64,000 nucleotides of DNA from Alphaproteobacteria bacterium (GTDB taxonomy: Bacteria > Myxococcota_A > UBA796 > GCA-2862545), in NCBI GenBank assembly GCA_020632915.1, contig JACKEP010000014.1:62001-126000 (forward strand), in the 5' to 3' direction. Position 1 is the stretch's first letter; every line of letters begins with the position of its first letter. Below are positions 49,905 through 57,899 of this stretch, piece by piece. Both the position numbers and the translations under genes were made by a program. The notes under the pieces were generated by a model. The model was given only the letters and a program-made list of their open reading frames with translations, was not told the DNA's origin and ran no database searches.

Positions 49905-50358
49905 GCTGACAGGCCCCTCCTGTCGGTCCCCGGCGCCTCCGGTCTCGGAGGCACCCTCGAGGCCGCTGCGTCCGCGCAGCGGCCTCCTTGCTTTCTCCGG
50001 GGGAACCTACGGTCCTGCGCCGACGTCCCGCCCCGTGGTGGTCAGCGGGCCCTGGGGTCCACGTCCGTACCAATCGAGGTTTGACATCCCTCCGAAGCCG
50101 CCTCTGAGCGTACCGTTCGCCTCATGCCGCGCCCCGCGTGCCCGATGATCACGGTGTCGTAAGGTCGGACGCCGACCCGCGTACGATACCGCGAGCCAGC
50201 GAGGCCCATCCCCACCAACCGCCCGTCGGTACCCGATGCCCCCGTGTCGAGAAGACATGAGGTGACGGGATTCTCAGCCGATGATGCCGTTGTGGGGGGC
50301 TTCGTCCCGACGTCGGCAACCGCCGGCGGCGGACCTGGCTCTCCTCGGGGGGGACCTG
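49905..50358. other. 454-nt intergenic region with terminator and possible promoter elements
   Basis: No gene is supported. After the terminator (49959-49995) the region has GGAAC at 50002-50006 and CGTC at 50024-50027, 17 nt apart, which fits an ECF-sigma promoter. It also has an isolated TTGACA at 50081-50086 without a matching minus-10, and TACGAT at 50182-50187. The second pilin-like gene starts at 50359. Confidence 0.5.
49959..49995 (+). terminator. Rho-independent terminator after pilin-like gene
   Basis: A perfect 12-bp stem (GAGGCCGCTGCG with CGCAGCGGCCTC) with a TCCG loop is followed by CTTGCTTTC. It lies 55 nt after the stop at 49904, reads in the gene's direction, and is the clearest intrinsic terminator in the window. 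Confidence 0.85.
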
Positions 50359-50592
50359 ATGGTCGACCAGCACACGCACACCACGAACGCCGACGCCAGC
50401 GAGTACCTCGTGCTCGCCGCCGTCACCGCGCTCGTGGCGGCGTGCACGCTGGCGCTGCCTTGGCTCGAGGGTGACCTGGAGGCGTCGCTGGGGAACGCCG
50501 CACCCGTCGTGGCTCAGGTCTCCGGGGGTGGGCACGGCGGTGAGCTGGGGAGCTCTGCCGTGCCCGCCCCCAGCACCCCGTCCCCGCGCTGA
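50359..50592 (+). CDS. Small Flp-pilin-like protein
   Basis: This 77-residue protein has a short polar leader (MVDQHTHTTN) followed by ADASEYLVLAAVTALVAACT, a hydrophobic helix with Glu-Tyr at +5/+6 if cleavage is after Asn10, as in Flp/TadF-like prepilins. The usual Gly at the cleavage site is missing. The C-terminal 35 residues are Gly/Pro/Ser-rich (SGGGHGGELGSS). It follows the larger pilin-like gene in the same direction, so the two may be companion subunits. A start at 50281 is possible, but GGGGGGGACC lies just before the ATG at 50359. It could instead be an unrelated single-pass membrane peptide. Confidence 0.5.
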   Translation: MVDQHTHTTNADASEYLVLAAVTALVAACTLALPWLEGDLEASLGNAAPVVAQVSGGGHGGELGSSAVPAPSTPSPR

Positions 50593-50655
50593 CGCCAGCG
50601 GGTGCGGGGCGCCCGCGGTGTTGCTAGACTCGCCCGGTCCCTCTGTGAGGTCCGG

Positions 50656-51312
50656 ATGAACCGCCTGTTTGTCGGCGCCCTGCTCACGCTCGGCGCGTGC
50701 AACATCACGCTCAACCAGTGGCCGAACGCGTCGGCCAAGGCCACCTGCGCCTACCAGGAGTCGTGCAACCGGCTCGCGTTCAACAGCGAGTACTCGAGCA
50801 TCGGGTCCTGCGTCGACAGTGTCGAGAAGACCAACGAGGATCTCCTGGACGCGCTCGAGGGCTGCTCGTTCCATCGCGAGCAGGCGGCGGCCTGCATCGA
50901 CGCCACGCACCGCTCCACCCGCACGTGCGACCCCCGCGACGCCGACGACATCGCGTTGCAGTGCGCCGAGGTGATCACGTGCGGCGACGGCGGCAACGAC
51001 ACCACCGACACCACGGACACCACCGACACCAACACCGGCACGGGCAACGGCACCCTCGACAGCTTCATCGAGGACTACGCCGAGGCGTCGTGCAAGTTCG
51101 CGCTGAACTGCTCGGGCGGCTCCCAGGCGGCCTACGACGCGTGCCTGGCGGCCTCCCAGACCGACTTCGCCAGCACCTACGCCGGCTGCACGGTCGACCC
51201 GACCACGGCCGACCTCTGCCTGTCCGACCTCAACGCCGCCGCCGACGACTGCAACCTGAACCTGTTCGCCCGCGCTGCCGGCACGTGCGCCGACGCGTTC
51301 GACTGCCTCTGA
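50656..51312 (+). CDS. Cys-rich lipoprotein, function unknown
   Basis: This 218-residue lipoprotein has lipobox LLTLGAC (lipid Cys near residue 15). Two Cys-rich helical modules, about 20-115 (TCAYQESCNRLAF, GSCVDSVEKTNEDLLDALEG) and about 135-218 (ASCKFALNCSGG, YAGCTVDPTTADLCLSDLN), look like an internal duplication joined by a Thr/Asp linker (DTTDTTDTTDTNTG). No known domain is recognised. The Cys spacing resembles that in the larger Cys-rich lipoprotein at 53619-55106 and other exported myxobacterial lipoproteins. GAGG lies five bases before the ATG at 50656, and TGCTAGACT, an extended minus-10, is at 50622-50630. Confidence 0.75.
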   Translation: MNRLFVGALLTLGACNITLNQWPNASAKATCAYQESCNRLAFNSEYSSIGSCVDSVEKTNEDLLDALEGCSFHREQAAACIDATHRSTRTCDPRDADDIALQCAEVITCGDGGNDTTDTTDTTDTNTGTGNGTLDSFIEDYAEASCKFALNCSGGSQAAYDACLAASQTDFASTYAGCTVDPTTADLCLSDLNAAADDCNLNLFARAAGTCADAFDCL

Positions 51313-51342
51313 TCGTCGCGCCGGTCGTCCCCCCCGCGGGCC

Positions 51343-53634
51343 TCAGGGGCTCGCGGGCACCGACCGCACCTGCTTGATCACCAGCTCGCCGTCGACGGTC
51401 CGCTTCAGCTCGATCTCCACCGGCCAGTGGTCCGGCTCCAGGCGCGTCCGCAGCTGGCCGAGGATCGTGGCGAGGTCGCCGAGGTCGTCGTCCGACCACA
51501 GGCGCGCGTCGGGGTCGCCCGCGTAGCGGGACTGCACGCGCACCGACCACGGCGTGGGGCAGTCGACGTCGTAGGCAAACGTGATCACCTCGGGGTCGAT
51601 CGTCGGGTCCTCGGGTGAGACCACGCTGTAGCCATCCGCCAGCGACACCACCCGTACGCCCCAGCCGTGGGGCGCGTCGAAGCCCATCTCGACCACGGCG
51701 TCGACCTGCTCCAGCGCGAACGACGGGTTCACGGCGATGCCCATCTTCACGTCGGCGTCGTCGACGCCGTAGTAGCGACGCTCGGCGTAGGCGCGGTCGC
51801 CCCACAGGCTCGCCCACACCTTGCGCACGGCCACGGCGACGTAGCGCTCCTCGTCCCGGTCGCTGCGCAGCTCGTCGATCCAGTCGTCGAGCCACACCGA
51901 CGGGGCCTGCGCGTAGGCCGCCTCGGCAGCATCGAGGCGGGTGTCGAGCACGTCGAGCTCGGCGTCGCTGCGGCAGCGGGACGGCCCATCGCCGTCGTCG
52001 TCGTCGTCGTCTCCGAAGCAGCCGCTCGCCGATCGGTACAGGCCGGCCGCCGACCACGTCGGCAGATCCTCGGCGTTGCTGCTCGACCGGAAGCGCAGGC
52101 GCGTGGTGGCCGCCGCGTCGCCGAGCAGGTCGGTGGCTGCCGCGCGGATCTCGGCGACGAGCTCGGGGTCCAGGGGGTAGTCGCGGATGCGGTCGCGGAT
52201 GTCGTCGAGGGCGTCGGCGAGCGCTTCGGGCGTGAGCGTGGCGGCGTCACGGGCGAGCTGGCGCGCGCGTGCTGCGGCACCGGACGCCTCGAAGTGCTCC
52301 TGGTAGCGGGCGAAGGGGATGGCGAACCCCTCGGCGCGGTGGGGGGCGTCGACCGCACGCTGCAGCTCGCCGAGCCACGCCGCCTTCGAGCCGTAGGCGC
52401 CCGCGTCGTCGCGGCCCAGCGTGTCGAACGGCGCCACGTCGCGGCGGGTGAGGTCGGCGACCGGCACGTCGGGACGTGGCCGGTGCTGGTCCCAGAAGGT
52501 GCGGGCGTCCTCGAGCGTTGCGGGCTCGACGGCGACGCGGTGGTCGGTGACCACCACGTGCACCAGCGTGCCCACCAGCCCGGCGTCGCGCACGGTGTCC
52601 ACGATGTCGGGCACCGTGGCGCTGGGGGTGCCCTTCTCGGCCAGGCGCAGGTTGAGGTGGCTGTGGGCGCTCTGCACGGCGTCGGTGAGCAACCCGGCCA
52701 CGATGGACAGCTCGGGCGGAGCGTGGCTGGCGATCACGACGTCGTCCGGGCCGAGATCGTCGAGCGCGGTGGTGCCGGAGGCGGTCGCGCCACGGCGACC
52801 CCGATCCCCCGACGCGCGCGCGTCGTCGTGACGGTCGTCGTCCTCCTCGTCGTCCTCGTCCTCGTGGTCGTCGTCGTCGTCGTCCTCGGCGAGCACACGC
52901 ACGTAGCCGTAGGTCTCGCCGGACACGTAGGCCCGCGATCCGAGGCCGACGCCGAGCGCGTCGAGCGACAGCACGTCCACGCCCCGATCGGACAGCGTCT
53001 GCGGCACCAGCGCCACCAGCGACGCGGTGGCCGCATCGGTGGGCACGAACACCAGGGCATTCGCCAGCCACGGCGCGCACTGGCGGAGCCTGGCCGCGGC
53101 CCCCACCAGATCGTCGAGCGTGAACGCGCTCAACGGACCGGCTTCGGACGCCAGCGTGAACGCCACCACGCCCTGCCCGCCGCGCGGGTGCGGCGTGAAC
53201 GGCCACACCGACAGCTCGCCGCTCAGCGCCACCCGCGTGCTCGGGTCGAGCGACAGGTCGACGTAGCCGTCCCACGTCAGGTCCTCCCAACCCGGTCGCG
53301 TGCGGAGGAAGTCGAGGTGGAACGAGAACCGTGTCATGTCCTGGAAGAAGCAGGGGGCGTCCAGGCCGGCGGGCGCCGGATCGAGCGCCACGGGCAGCAG
53401 GAACTTCACCTCGCCCGTCTCGGGGCTGAGCAGGGACAGGTCGTCGCTGGAGGCGAGGGTGTTCAGGAAGCCGCCCTCGTCGAGTGAGGCCTCGGCGTCG
53501 ACCGGGCCGCACACCGACCCGGCGCCGTCGGTGTCCGTGACGGAGGTGTCGTCGATGCCGTCGCGATCCTCGTTTCCCGGGCGCTCGGCGCACGCGGCGA
53601 CGAGCACCAGCGCGAGCGTCAGTTGCCGAGGCAT
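51343..53634 (-). CDS. Lipoprotein with PEP-synthase-like swivel and PPDK N-terminal domains
   Basis: This 763-residue lipoprotein has lipobox LVLVAAC (lipid Cys near 15). Residues about 40-260 are an unknown beta-rich domain, followed by an acidic Asp/Glu/His tract (about 250-270). About 290-340 resemble a phosphohistidine swivel segment (VVIASHAPPELSI, SAHSHLNLRLAEKGTP). Residues about 430-763 resemble the pyruvate-phosphate dikinase ATP-binding domain: SSSNAEDLPTWSAAGLYRS, VKMGIAVNPSF, WPVEIELKR. PEP synthase is normally a cytoplasmic enzyme with the swivel after the ATP domain. Here the order looks reversed, the PEP-binding barrel is absent and the protein is exported. Catalysis is therefore doubtful. 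The start overlaps the upstream gene's stop by 16 nt. Confidence 0.75.
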   Translation of the reverse strand: MPRQLTLALVLVAACAERPGNEDRDGIDDTSVTDTDGAGSVCGPVDAEASLDEGGFLNTLASSDDLSLLSPETGEVKFLLPVALDPAPAGLDAPCFFQDMTRFSFHLDFLRTRPGWEDLTWDGYVDLSLDPSTRVALSGELSVWPFTPHPRGGQGVVAFTLASEAGPLSAFTLDDLVGAAARLRQCAPWLANALVFVPTDAATASLVALVPQTLSDRGVDVLSLDALGVGLGSRAYVSGETYGYVRVLAEDDDDDDHEDEDDEEDDDRHDDARASGDRGRRGATASGTTALDDLGPDDVVIASHAPPELSIVAGLLTDAVQSAHSHLNLRLAEKGTPSATVPDIVDTVRDAGLVGTLVHVVVTDHRVAVEPATLEDARTFWDQHRPRPDVPVADLTRRDVAPFDTLGRDDAGAYGSKAAWLGELQRAVDAPHRAEGFAIPFARYQEHFEASGAAARARQLARDAATLTPEALADALDDIRDRIRDYPLDPELVAEIRAAATDLLGDAAATTRLRFRSSSNAEDLPTWSAAGLYRSASGCFGDDDDDDGDGPSRCRSDAELDVLDTRLDAAEAAYAQAPSVWLDDWIDELRSDRDEERYVAVAVRKVWASLWGDRAYAERRYYGVDDADVKMGIAVNPSFALEQVDAVVEMGFDAPHGWGVRVVSLADGYSVVSPEDPTIDPEVITFAYDVDCPTPWSVRVQSRYAGDPDARLWSDDDLGDLATILGQLRTRLEPDHWPVEIELKRTVDGELVIKQVRSVPASP

Positions 53635-55106
53635 CGCGCGACCTCGGGGGCGCAGCCCGCGAGCAGGTGACACGACTCCCAGTCGCTGTTCTCGGCGCAG
53701 GAGCCGTAGTTGCCCAGCTGGTGGCAGGTGTCGTTCTGCACGTACATGCGGGTGGTGCACTCGGCGAGCGCGCCGACGGTGACCTGGCACCCGTCGAACA
53801 GCGTGGACAGCTCCGCCATGCAGCCTTCCATCGTGAGCGTGGACGCCGCCGGGATGTTGTGGCTGCACCCGACCGGGGTGAAGCCGTCACCGCCCTGGAG
53901 CGCCAGCTTCCAGGTGCAGAACGCCCGGCGCTCGCTCACCGACAGCGACGCGACCGCCTTGTCGACGCCCCCGTCCCAGTCCTCGTCGACGTTGCCGAAG
54001 CAGCGGCGCGTGTCGGGACACGTCCCTGGAGGCGTGTCGGCGATGCACTCGACGACGTCGTCGGCGATGAAGCCGCAGCCGTAGGTCGTCGGGTCGATCG
54101 CGCACCGGAACTGCACGCTCGACAGGTTGCGGACGCAGGTCTCGGCCGCGTTGTAGAAGCTGCCACCGTCCGGCGGGGGGCAGTCGGGGTGGTCGCCGAA
54201 CAACGCCGGGTCGCGCGCGATCTTCGAGCCGCACAGCAGACGCGCCTCCGAGCATGTCAGGTCGGTGACCAGCGCACGGGGCACGGGGGGGGACGGCGTG
54301 GCGCCGTACACCAGATCGCAGGCCGCGCTCTCCGAGGTGTCCCCCGCGATGCACCCGACGAGGTCGCCCACGGTGACGTCGCACCCCGGCGCGCTCGCGT
54401 CGGCCTCGCAGCCGCACAGGCTCGCGGACAGGCGCAGCGTGCAGTCCTCGACGTCGAATGCCGGGTCACCCCTCTCGAGCCCGGCGAGCTGACACGTCAT
54501 CAGCGTGCCCCAGACGTCCGTCTCCGAGGCGGGGAGCGAACGCGCCGGCATCAGCCCGTTCCACACCGCCTCGCAGCCGGGCACCGGCGCCACCTTGTCG
54601 ACGTCGCACGCGCCCTGGGCGCGCGCGGCCAGGCACGTCGCGAAGTCGGTGGCCGTGAGCGTGCAGGCATTGGCGACGACGTCGGTGCCCGCGGGCTCAC
54701 CGTGGATGGGCGGACCGTGGATCACCAGCGAGGCCATCATCAGGCACTGGTCGAGCGTGACGCAGCTGTCGGGGTGGTGGGCCACCAGCGTGTCGTCGGC
54801 GAGCGCGCCGCACAGCGCCAGCAGGCCCGACTCGCCCAGCGCGTCGAGCGGGGTGGACCCGTCGACCACGGCGCTGACGTCGACCCGGCCGATGGACGGC
54901 GCGAGGCACGCGTCGTCGGTGCGCGGGGTGTCGATCGGCCGATCGGTGTCGACCGCTACCTCCGTGTCCACGGACACGTCGGTGTCGACCGGCACGTCGA
55001 CCGGATCCGGCACGTCCACGATGCCGCACGCGGCGAGCCCGACCGCGCACAGCGCCGACGCCGCGCCCCCCCGAACCCTGCGGGACACGCGGTCTGCTAC
55101 CCGCAC
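53619..55106 (-). CDS. Large Cys-rich lipoprotein
   Basis: This lipoprotein of about 495 residues has a basic n-region and lipobox ALCAVGLAAC. A short DTD linker (VDTDVSVDTEVAVDTD) leads into about 420 residues containing some thirty cysteines in paired patterns (DSCVTLDQCLMMA, ASLCGCEADASAPGC, CPDTRRCFGN, DTCHQLGNYGSC). No enzyme motif or named domain is recognised. A disulfide-rich surface protein is inferred. The start is uncertain: GTG at 55106 gives a normal signal, GTG at 55088 is shorter, and the ATG at 55151 adds a poor leader. It precedes the PEP-synthase-like lipoprotein, and the two genes overlap by 16 nt, so they form an operon. Confidence 0.72.
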   Translation of the reverse strand: MRVADRVSRRVRGGAASALCAVGLAACGIVDVPDPVDVPVDTDVSVDTEVAVDTDRPIDTPRTDDACLAPSIGRVDVSAVVDGSTPLDALGESGLLALCGALADDTLVAHHPDSCVTLDQCLMMASLVIHGPPIHGEPAGTDVVANACTLTATDFATCLAARAQGACDVDKVAPVPGCEAVWNGLMPARSLPASETDVWGTLMTCQLAGLERGDPAFDVEDCTLRLSASLCGCEADASAPGCDVTVGDLVGCIAGDTSESAACDLVYGATPSPPVPRALVTDLTCSEARLLCGSKIARDPALFGDHPDCPPPDGGSFYNAAETCVRNLSSVQFRCAIDPTTYGCGFIADDVVECIADTPPGTCPDTRRCFGNVDEDWDGGVDKAVASLSVSERRAFCTWKLALQGGDGFTPVGCSHNIPAASTLTMEGCMAELSTLFDGCQVTVGALAECTTRMYVQNDTCHQLGNYGSCAENSDWESCHLLAGCAPEVARCLGN

Positions 55107-55342
55107 CGGTCCACACCTGCGGCCCGCAGCCGCCAGCCACCATGGTTCCATGACCCACTCCGAACCAGAGCATGCCTCGACTACGGCGCACCCGCTGGAC
55201 GGCCCAGAGAGGTTGCAAAAACGAGACGAGGAAGTCAGACTTTCATCCCCTGCTCAGGTGAAAGCCGGTCGCTGTTGGGTCGTCGCGGTGACGAAGGCGC
55301 GCAGGAACGTCGCAGCGACAGGCCTCGCGCCCGCCCGCGACC

Positions 55343-56629
55343 TCAGGCCGCGACGCGCCGCACCACCCGCGACAGCACGGCCACCTCGGCCTGCGCCATG
55401 TGGGCCGCGGTGTAGCCACCGTGCACGCCGCGACGCCCCGCCTCGCCGAGCGCCGCCCGGCGCACCGGATCGGTGAGCAGCCCGTCGATCGCCTCGACGA
55501 GGGCGCCCAGATCGCCCGGTGGCACCAGCACCGCGCCGCCGGTGCGCGTGAGCACCTCCGGGAGCGCGCCACGACGCGGCGCGACCACGGGCACCCCGGC
55601 GGCGAGGGCCTCGAGGTTGTACTGCCCGAAGGTCTCGTCCTTGGCCGAGGGCACGCAGAACACGCTGACGTCGCGCAGGAACGCCCGCTTCTCGGCAGCC
55701 GACAGGTTGGCCTGGAACGAGGCGTGCTGCAGCGCGCCCGCCTCCTGGAGTCGCGCCCGCACGCGCTCGACCTCGGGTCGGTCGCCGGGGTTGAGCGTGC
55801 CGCCCATCTTGAGCGTGACGTCGTGGCCCCGCTCCCGCAGGTTCAGGAAGGCCTCGACGAGCAGGTCGATGCCCTTGGGGGCGTACATCCGCGCGAAGAA
55901 GCCGAGCACGAGCGGCCCCATGCGCTCGGGCTCGGCGTAGCCGGCCACGTCGATGCCGTTGTGGACCACGTCGAACGTGCCGACGTCGAGCCCGGTGCGG
56001 CGCGCCATCTCCCGCGCGGCGAACGCGGACACGGCGATCCGGGCGTCGCAGGCCGCGAGCCCCTGGGCGGTCAGCGTCCACGCCTCCTCGCGGCCCTCGT
56101 CGAGCGCGTCGAGGAAGTGCAGCTCGCCCTGGACCGTCGACACCACCGGCACGTCGAGGCGATCGCGGATCGGTCCGGCGAGTCCCACCAGCAGGCTGTT
56201 GGACAACACGACGACGTCGGGCCGGGGCCGCGACTCCAGCGCGTCGAGGAGGCGCTCGACCTCCTTGCGCTGGTTGCCCGCCAGCCCCTCCAGCATCGAC
56301 ACAGTCATCGCGCCGAGCGACTCGGGCCGCGTGGACCCGGAGAACCGACCGGCGAGCGCCAGCAGCGGTCGCGTGGCCAGCACGGCGTCCATCCACCGCG
56401 GCACCACCCGGAACAGCGGCACCTCCTGCTGGAGGTAGGCGTTGACGCCTCCGATGAGCACCGGCTCGTCGGCGGAGCACGTGACCCCGTCGCCCACGAT
56501 CGGCAGGTACATCGGGATCAGATCGGCGTCGTGGTGTAGGGCGCGCATCGCGCGCACGAGCGCGTTGTCCCGGATGCACGTGCCACAGTGCCAGGAGCCG
56601 GTGCCCGCGGTGAGGTGCAGGACGCGCAT
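55343..56629 (-). CDS. Glycosyltransferase family 4 protein
   Basis: This is a cytoplasmic GT-B glycosyltransferase of 428 residues. The N-terminal nucleotide-fold opening is MRVLHLTAGTGSWHCGTCIR. The C-terminal donor-binding half has VVHNGIDVAGYAEP, LGFFARMYAPKGIDLLVEAF and the GT4 EX7E-like region in CVPSAKDETFGQYNLEALAAG. The donor is presumably a nucleotide sugar; the acceptor is unknown. It is the last gene of the six-gene operon, starting one base after the flavoenzyme stop, so it probably glycosylates the operon's product or a lipid carrier. A 236-nt region downstream has no gene. Confidence 0.9.
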   Translation of the reverse strand: MRVLHLTAGTGSWHCGTCIRDNALVRAMRALHHDADLIPMYLPIVGDGVTCSADEPVLIGGVNAYLQQEVPLFRVVPRWMDAVLATRPLLALAGRFSGSTRPESLGAMTVSMLEGLAGNQRKEVERLLDALESRPRPDVVVLSNSLLVGLAGPIRDRLDVPVVSTVQGELHFLDALDEGREEAWTLTAQGLAACDARIAVSAFAAREMARRTGLDVGTFDVVHNGIDVAGYAEPERMGPLVLGFFARMYAPKGIDLLVEAFLNLRERGHDVTLKMGGTLNPGDRPEVERVRARLQEAGALQHASFQANLSAAEKRAFLRDVSVFCVPSAKDETFGQYNLEALAAGVPVVAPRRGALPEVLTRTGGAVLVPPGDLGALVEAIDGLLTDPVRRAALGEAGRRGVHGGYTAAHMAQAEVAVLSRVVRRVAA

Positions 56630-56630
56630 G

Positions 56631-57899
56631 TCAGGCCACGTCGACCCGGCGGTCGCCGGCGCGTGCGCGGCCGTACGCCAGCGGCGCCGGCACCGCGCCG
56701 AACGTGCCCAGGCCCTTCATCAGCGCGTCGAAGTCGCGGAACAGGTTGCCGATCAGCACGTCGGTGACGTCGCCCTTGAGCTCGGGGTGGGCGCGCACCA
56801 TCGTGCCCATCGAGAACCCGGGGTCGTAGAAGCTGAACACCAGCGCGCGCATCGCCTCGATGCCGCGGCACACCCACTCCCCGTAGGCCTCGAACGCACC
56901 CGCGTCGACGCGACCGGCGTCCAGGGCGGCGAGCACGCCCGCAGCGGCCTCCTCCCCCGTTCGCAGCGCCAGGAAGACGCCGGAGCTGAACACCGGGTCG
57001 AGGAAGGCGAAGGCGTCGCCGGCGAGCACCACGCCGTCGTCGGCGCAGTAGGTCGACCGGTAGGAGTAGTCGGTGGTGACGTCGAGGCTGCCGACGCAGC
57101 GGGCCCCGGCGAGCCGCTCCGACAGCCACGGGTGACGCGCGATCGCGGCCTCCCAGGCCTTGGCCTTGTCGCGCTCCCCGCCGAACAGCACGTCGCGACG
57201 GGCCACGATGCCCACGCTGGTGACGCCCCCGGCCATCGGGATGAACCAGAACCAGCCGTCACCGGGCGCCTGCACGATGGTGGTGGCGCTGGCGAGCTCG
57301 TCGGACAGCTCGACGCCCTCGTAGTAGGTCCACAGCGAGATCCGGTCGAGGGCCTTCTCGGGCTGACGCCAGCCGCGCAGCGTGCGCACGAAGCCGTCGC
57401 GTCCGCTGGCGTCGATCGTCCACGGCGCCCGCACCACGTGATCCCCGTCGGGGCCGCGCGCGGTGATGCCCACCACGCGGCCGTCCTGCTCGATCAGCCC
57501 GGTGGCCAGCGTCTCGGACAGCACGACGGCGCCTTGCTCGGCGGCGTGATCGAGGAGCAGCCGGTCGAACACGGACCGCTCCACCTGCCAGGTGGACGCC
57601 GCCTCGTGGTCGAGGTGCTCGGTGAAGTGGAACGGCCGGGACTGCATCCCGTCGGCGGTCACGAAGCTCACGCTGCGCTTGGACTGGAAGCCCGCGGCCC
57701 GCACCTTGTCGAGCGCGCCGATGCGGTCGAGCGTCCACCAGGCGTAGGGCAGCAGCGACTCGCCGACGTGGTAGCGCGGGAAGCGCGAGCGCTCGACGAC
57801 CACCACCGATCGACCCGCCCGGGCCAGCATCGCCGCGGCGGCCGATCCCGCCGGGCCTCCACCCACCACGATCGCGTCGACGTCCCACTCACGCGCCAC
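56631..57899 (-). CDS. FAD-dependent oxidoreductase, flavin-halogenase-like
   Basis: This 422-residue flavoprotein has the Rossmann GGGPAGSAAAAM at 13-24, VVVVERSRFPRYHVGESLLP at 32-51, Lys74 in GFQSKRSVSF, and WFWFIP at 216-221, a match to the WxWxIP motif of flavin-dependent halogenases. The GDAFAFLDPVFSSGVFLAL segment later is the second FAD contact. Lys74 may correspond to the halogenase active-site lysine. The same fold includes geranylgeranyl reductases and monooxygenases, so halogenation is a candidate, not a conclusion. It overlaps the radical SAM gene by 11 nt and is one base from the glycosyltransferase, in the middle of the operon. Confidence 0.82.
   Translation of the reverse strand: MAREWDVDAIVVGGGPAGSAAAAMLARAGRSVVVVERSRFPRYHVGESLLPYAWWTLDRIGALDKVRAAGFQSKRSVSFVTADGMQSRPFHFTEHLDHEAASTWQVERSVFDRLLLDHAAEQGAVVLSETLATGLIEQDGRVVGITARGPDGDHVVRAPWTIDASGRDGFVRTLRGWRQPEKALDRISLWTYYEGVELSDELASATTIVQAPGDGWFWFIPMAGGVTSVGIVARRDVLFGGERDKAKAWEAAIARHPWLSERLAGARCVGSLDVTTDYSYRSTYCADDGVVLAGDAFAFLDPVFSSGVFLALRTGEEAAAGVLAALDAGRVDAGAFEAYGEWVCRGIEAMRALVFSFYDPGFSMGTMVRAHPELKGDVTDVLIGNLFRDFDALMKGLGTFGAVPAPLAYGRARAGDRRVDVA

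Noticed and set aside
50081..50086. TTGACA as a sigma-70 minus-35 box
   Set aside because: No minus-10-like hexamer lies 16-19 nt downstream, and the next gene is over 270 nt away.
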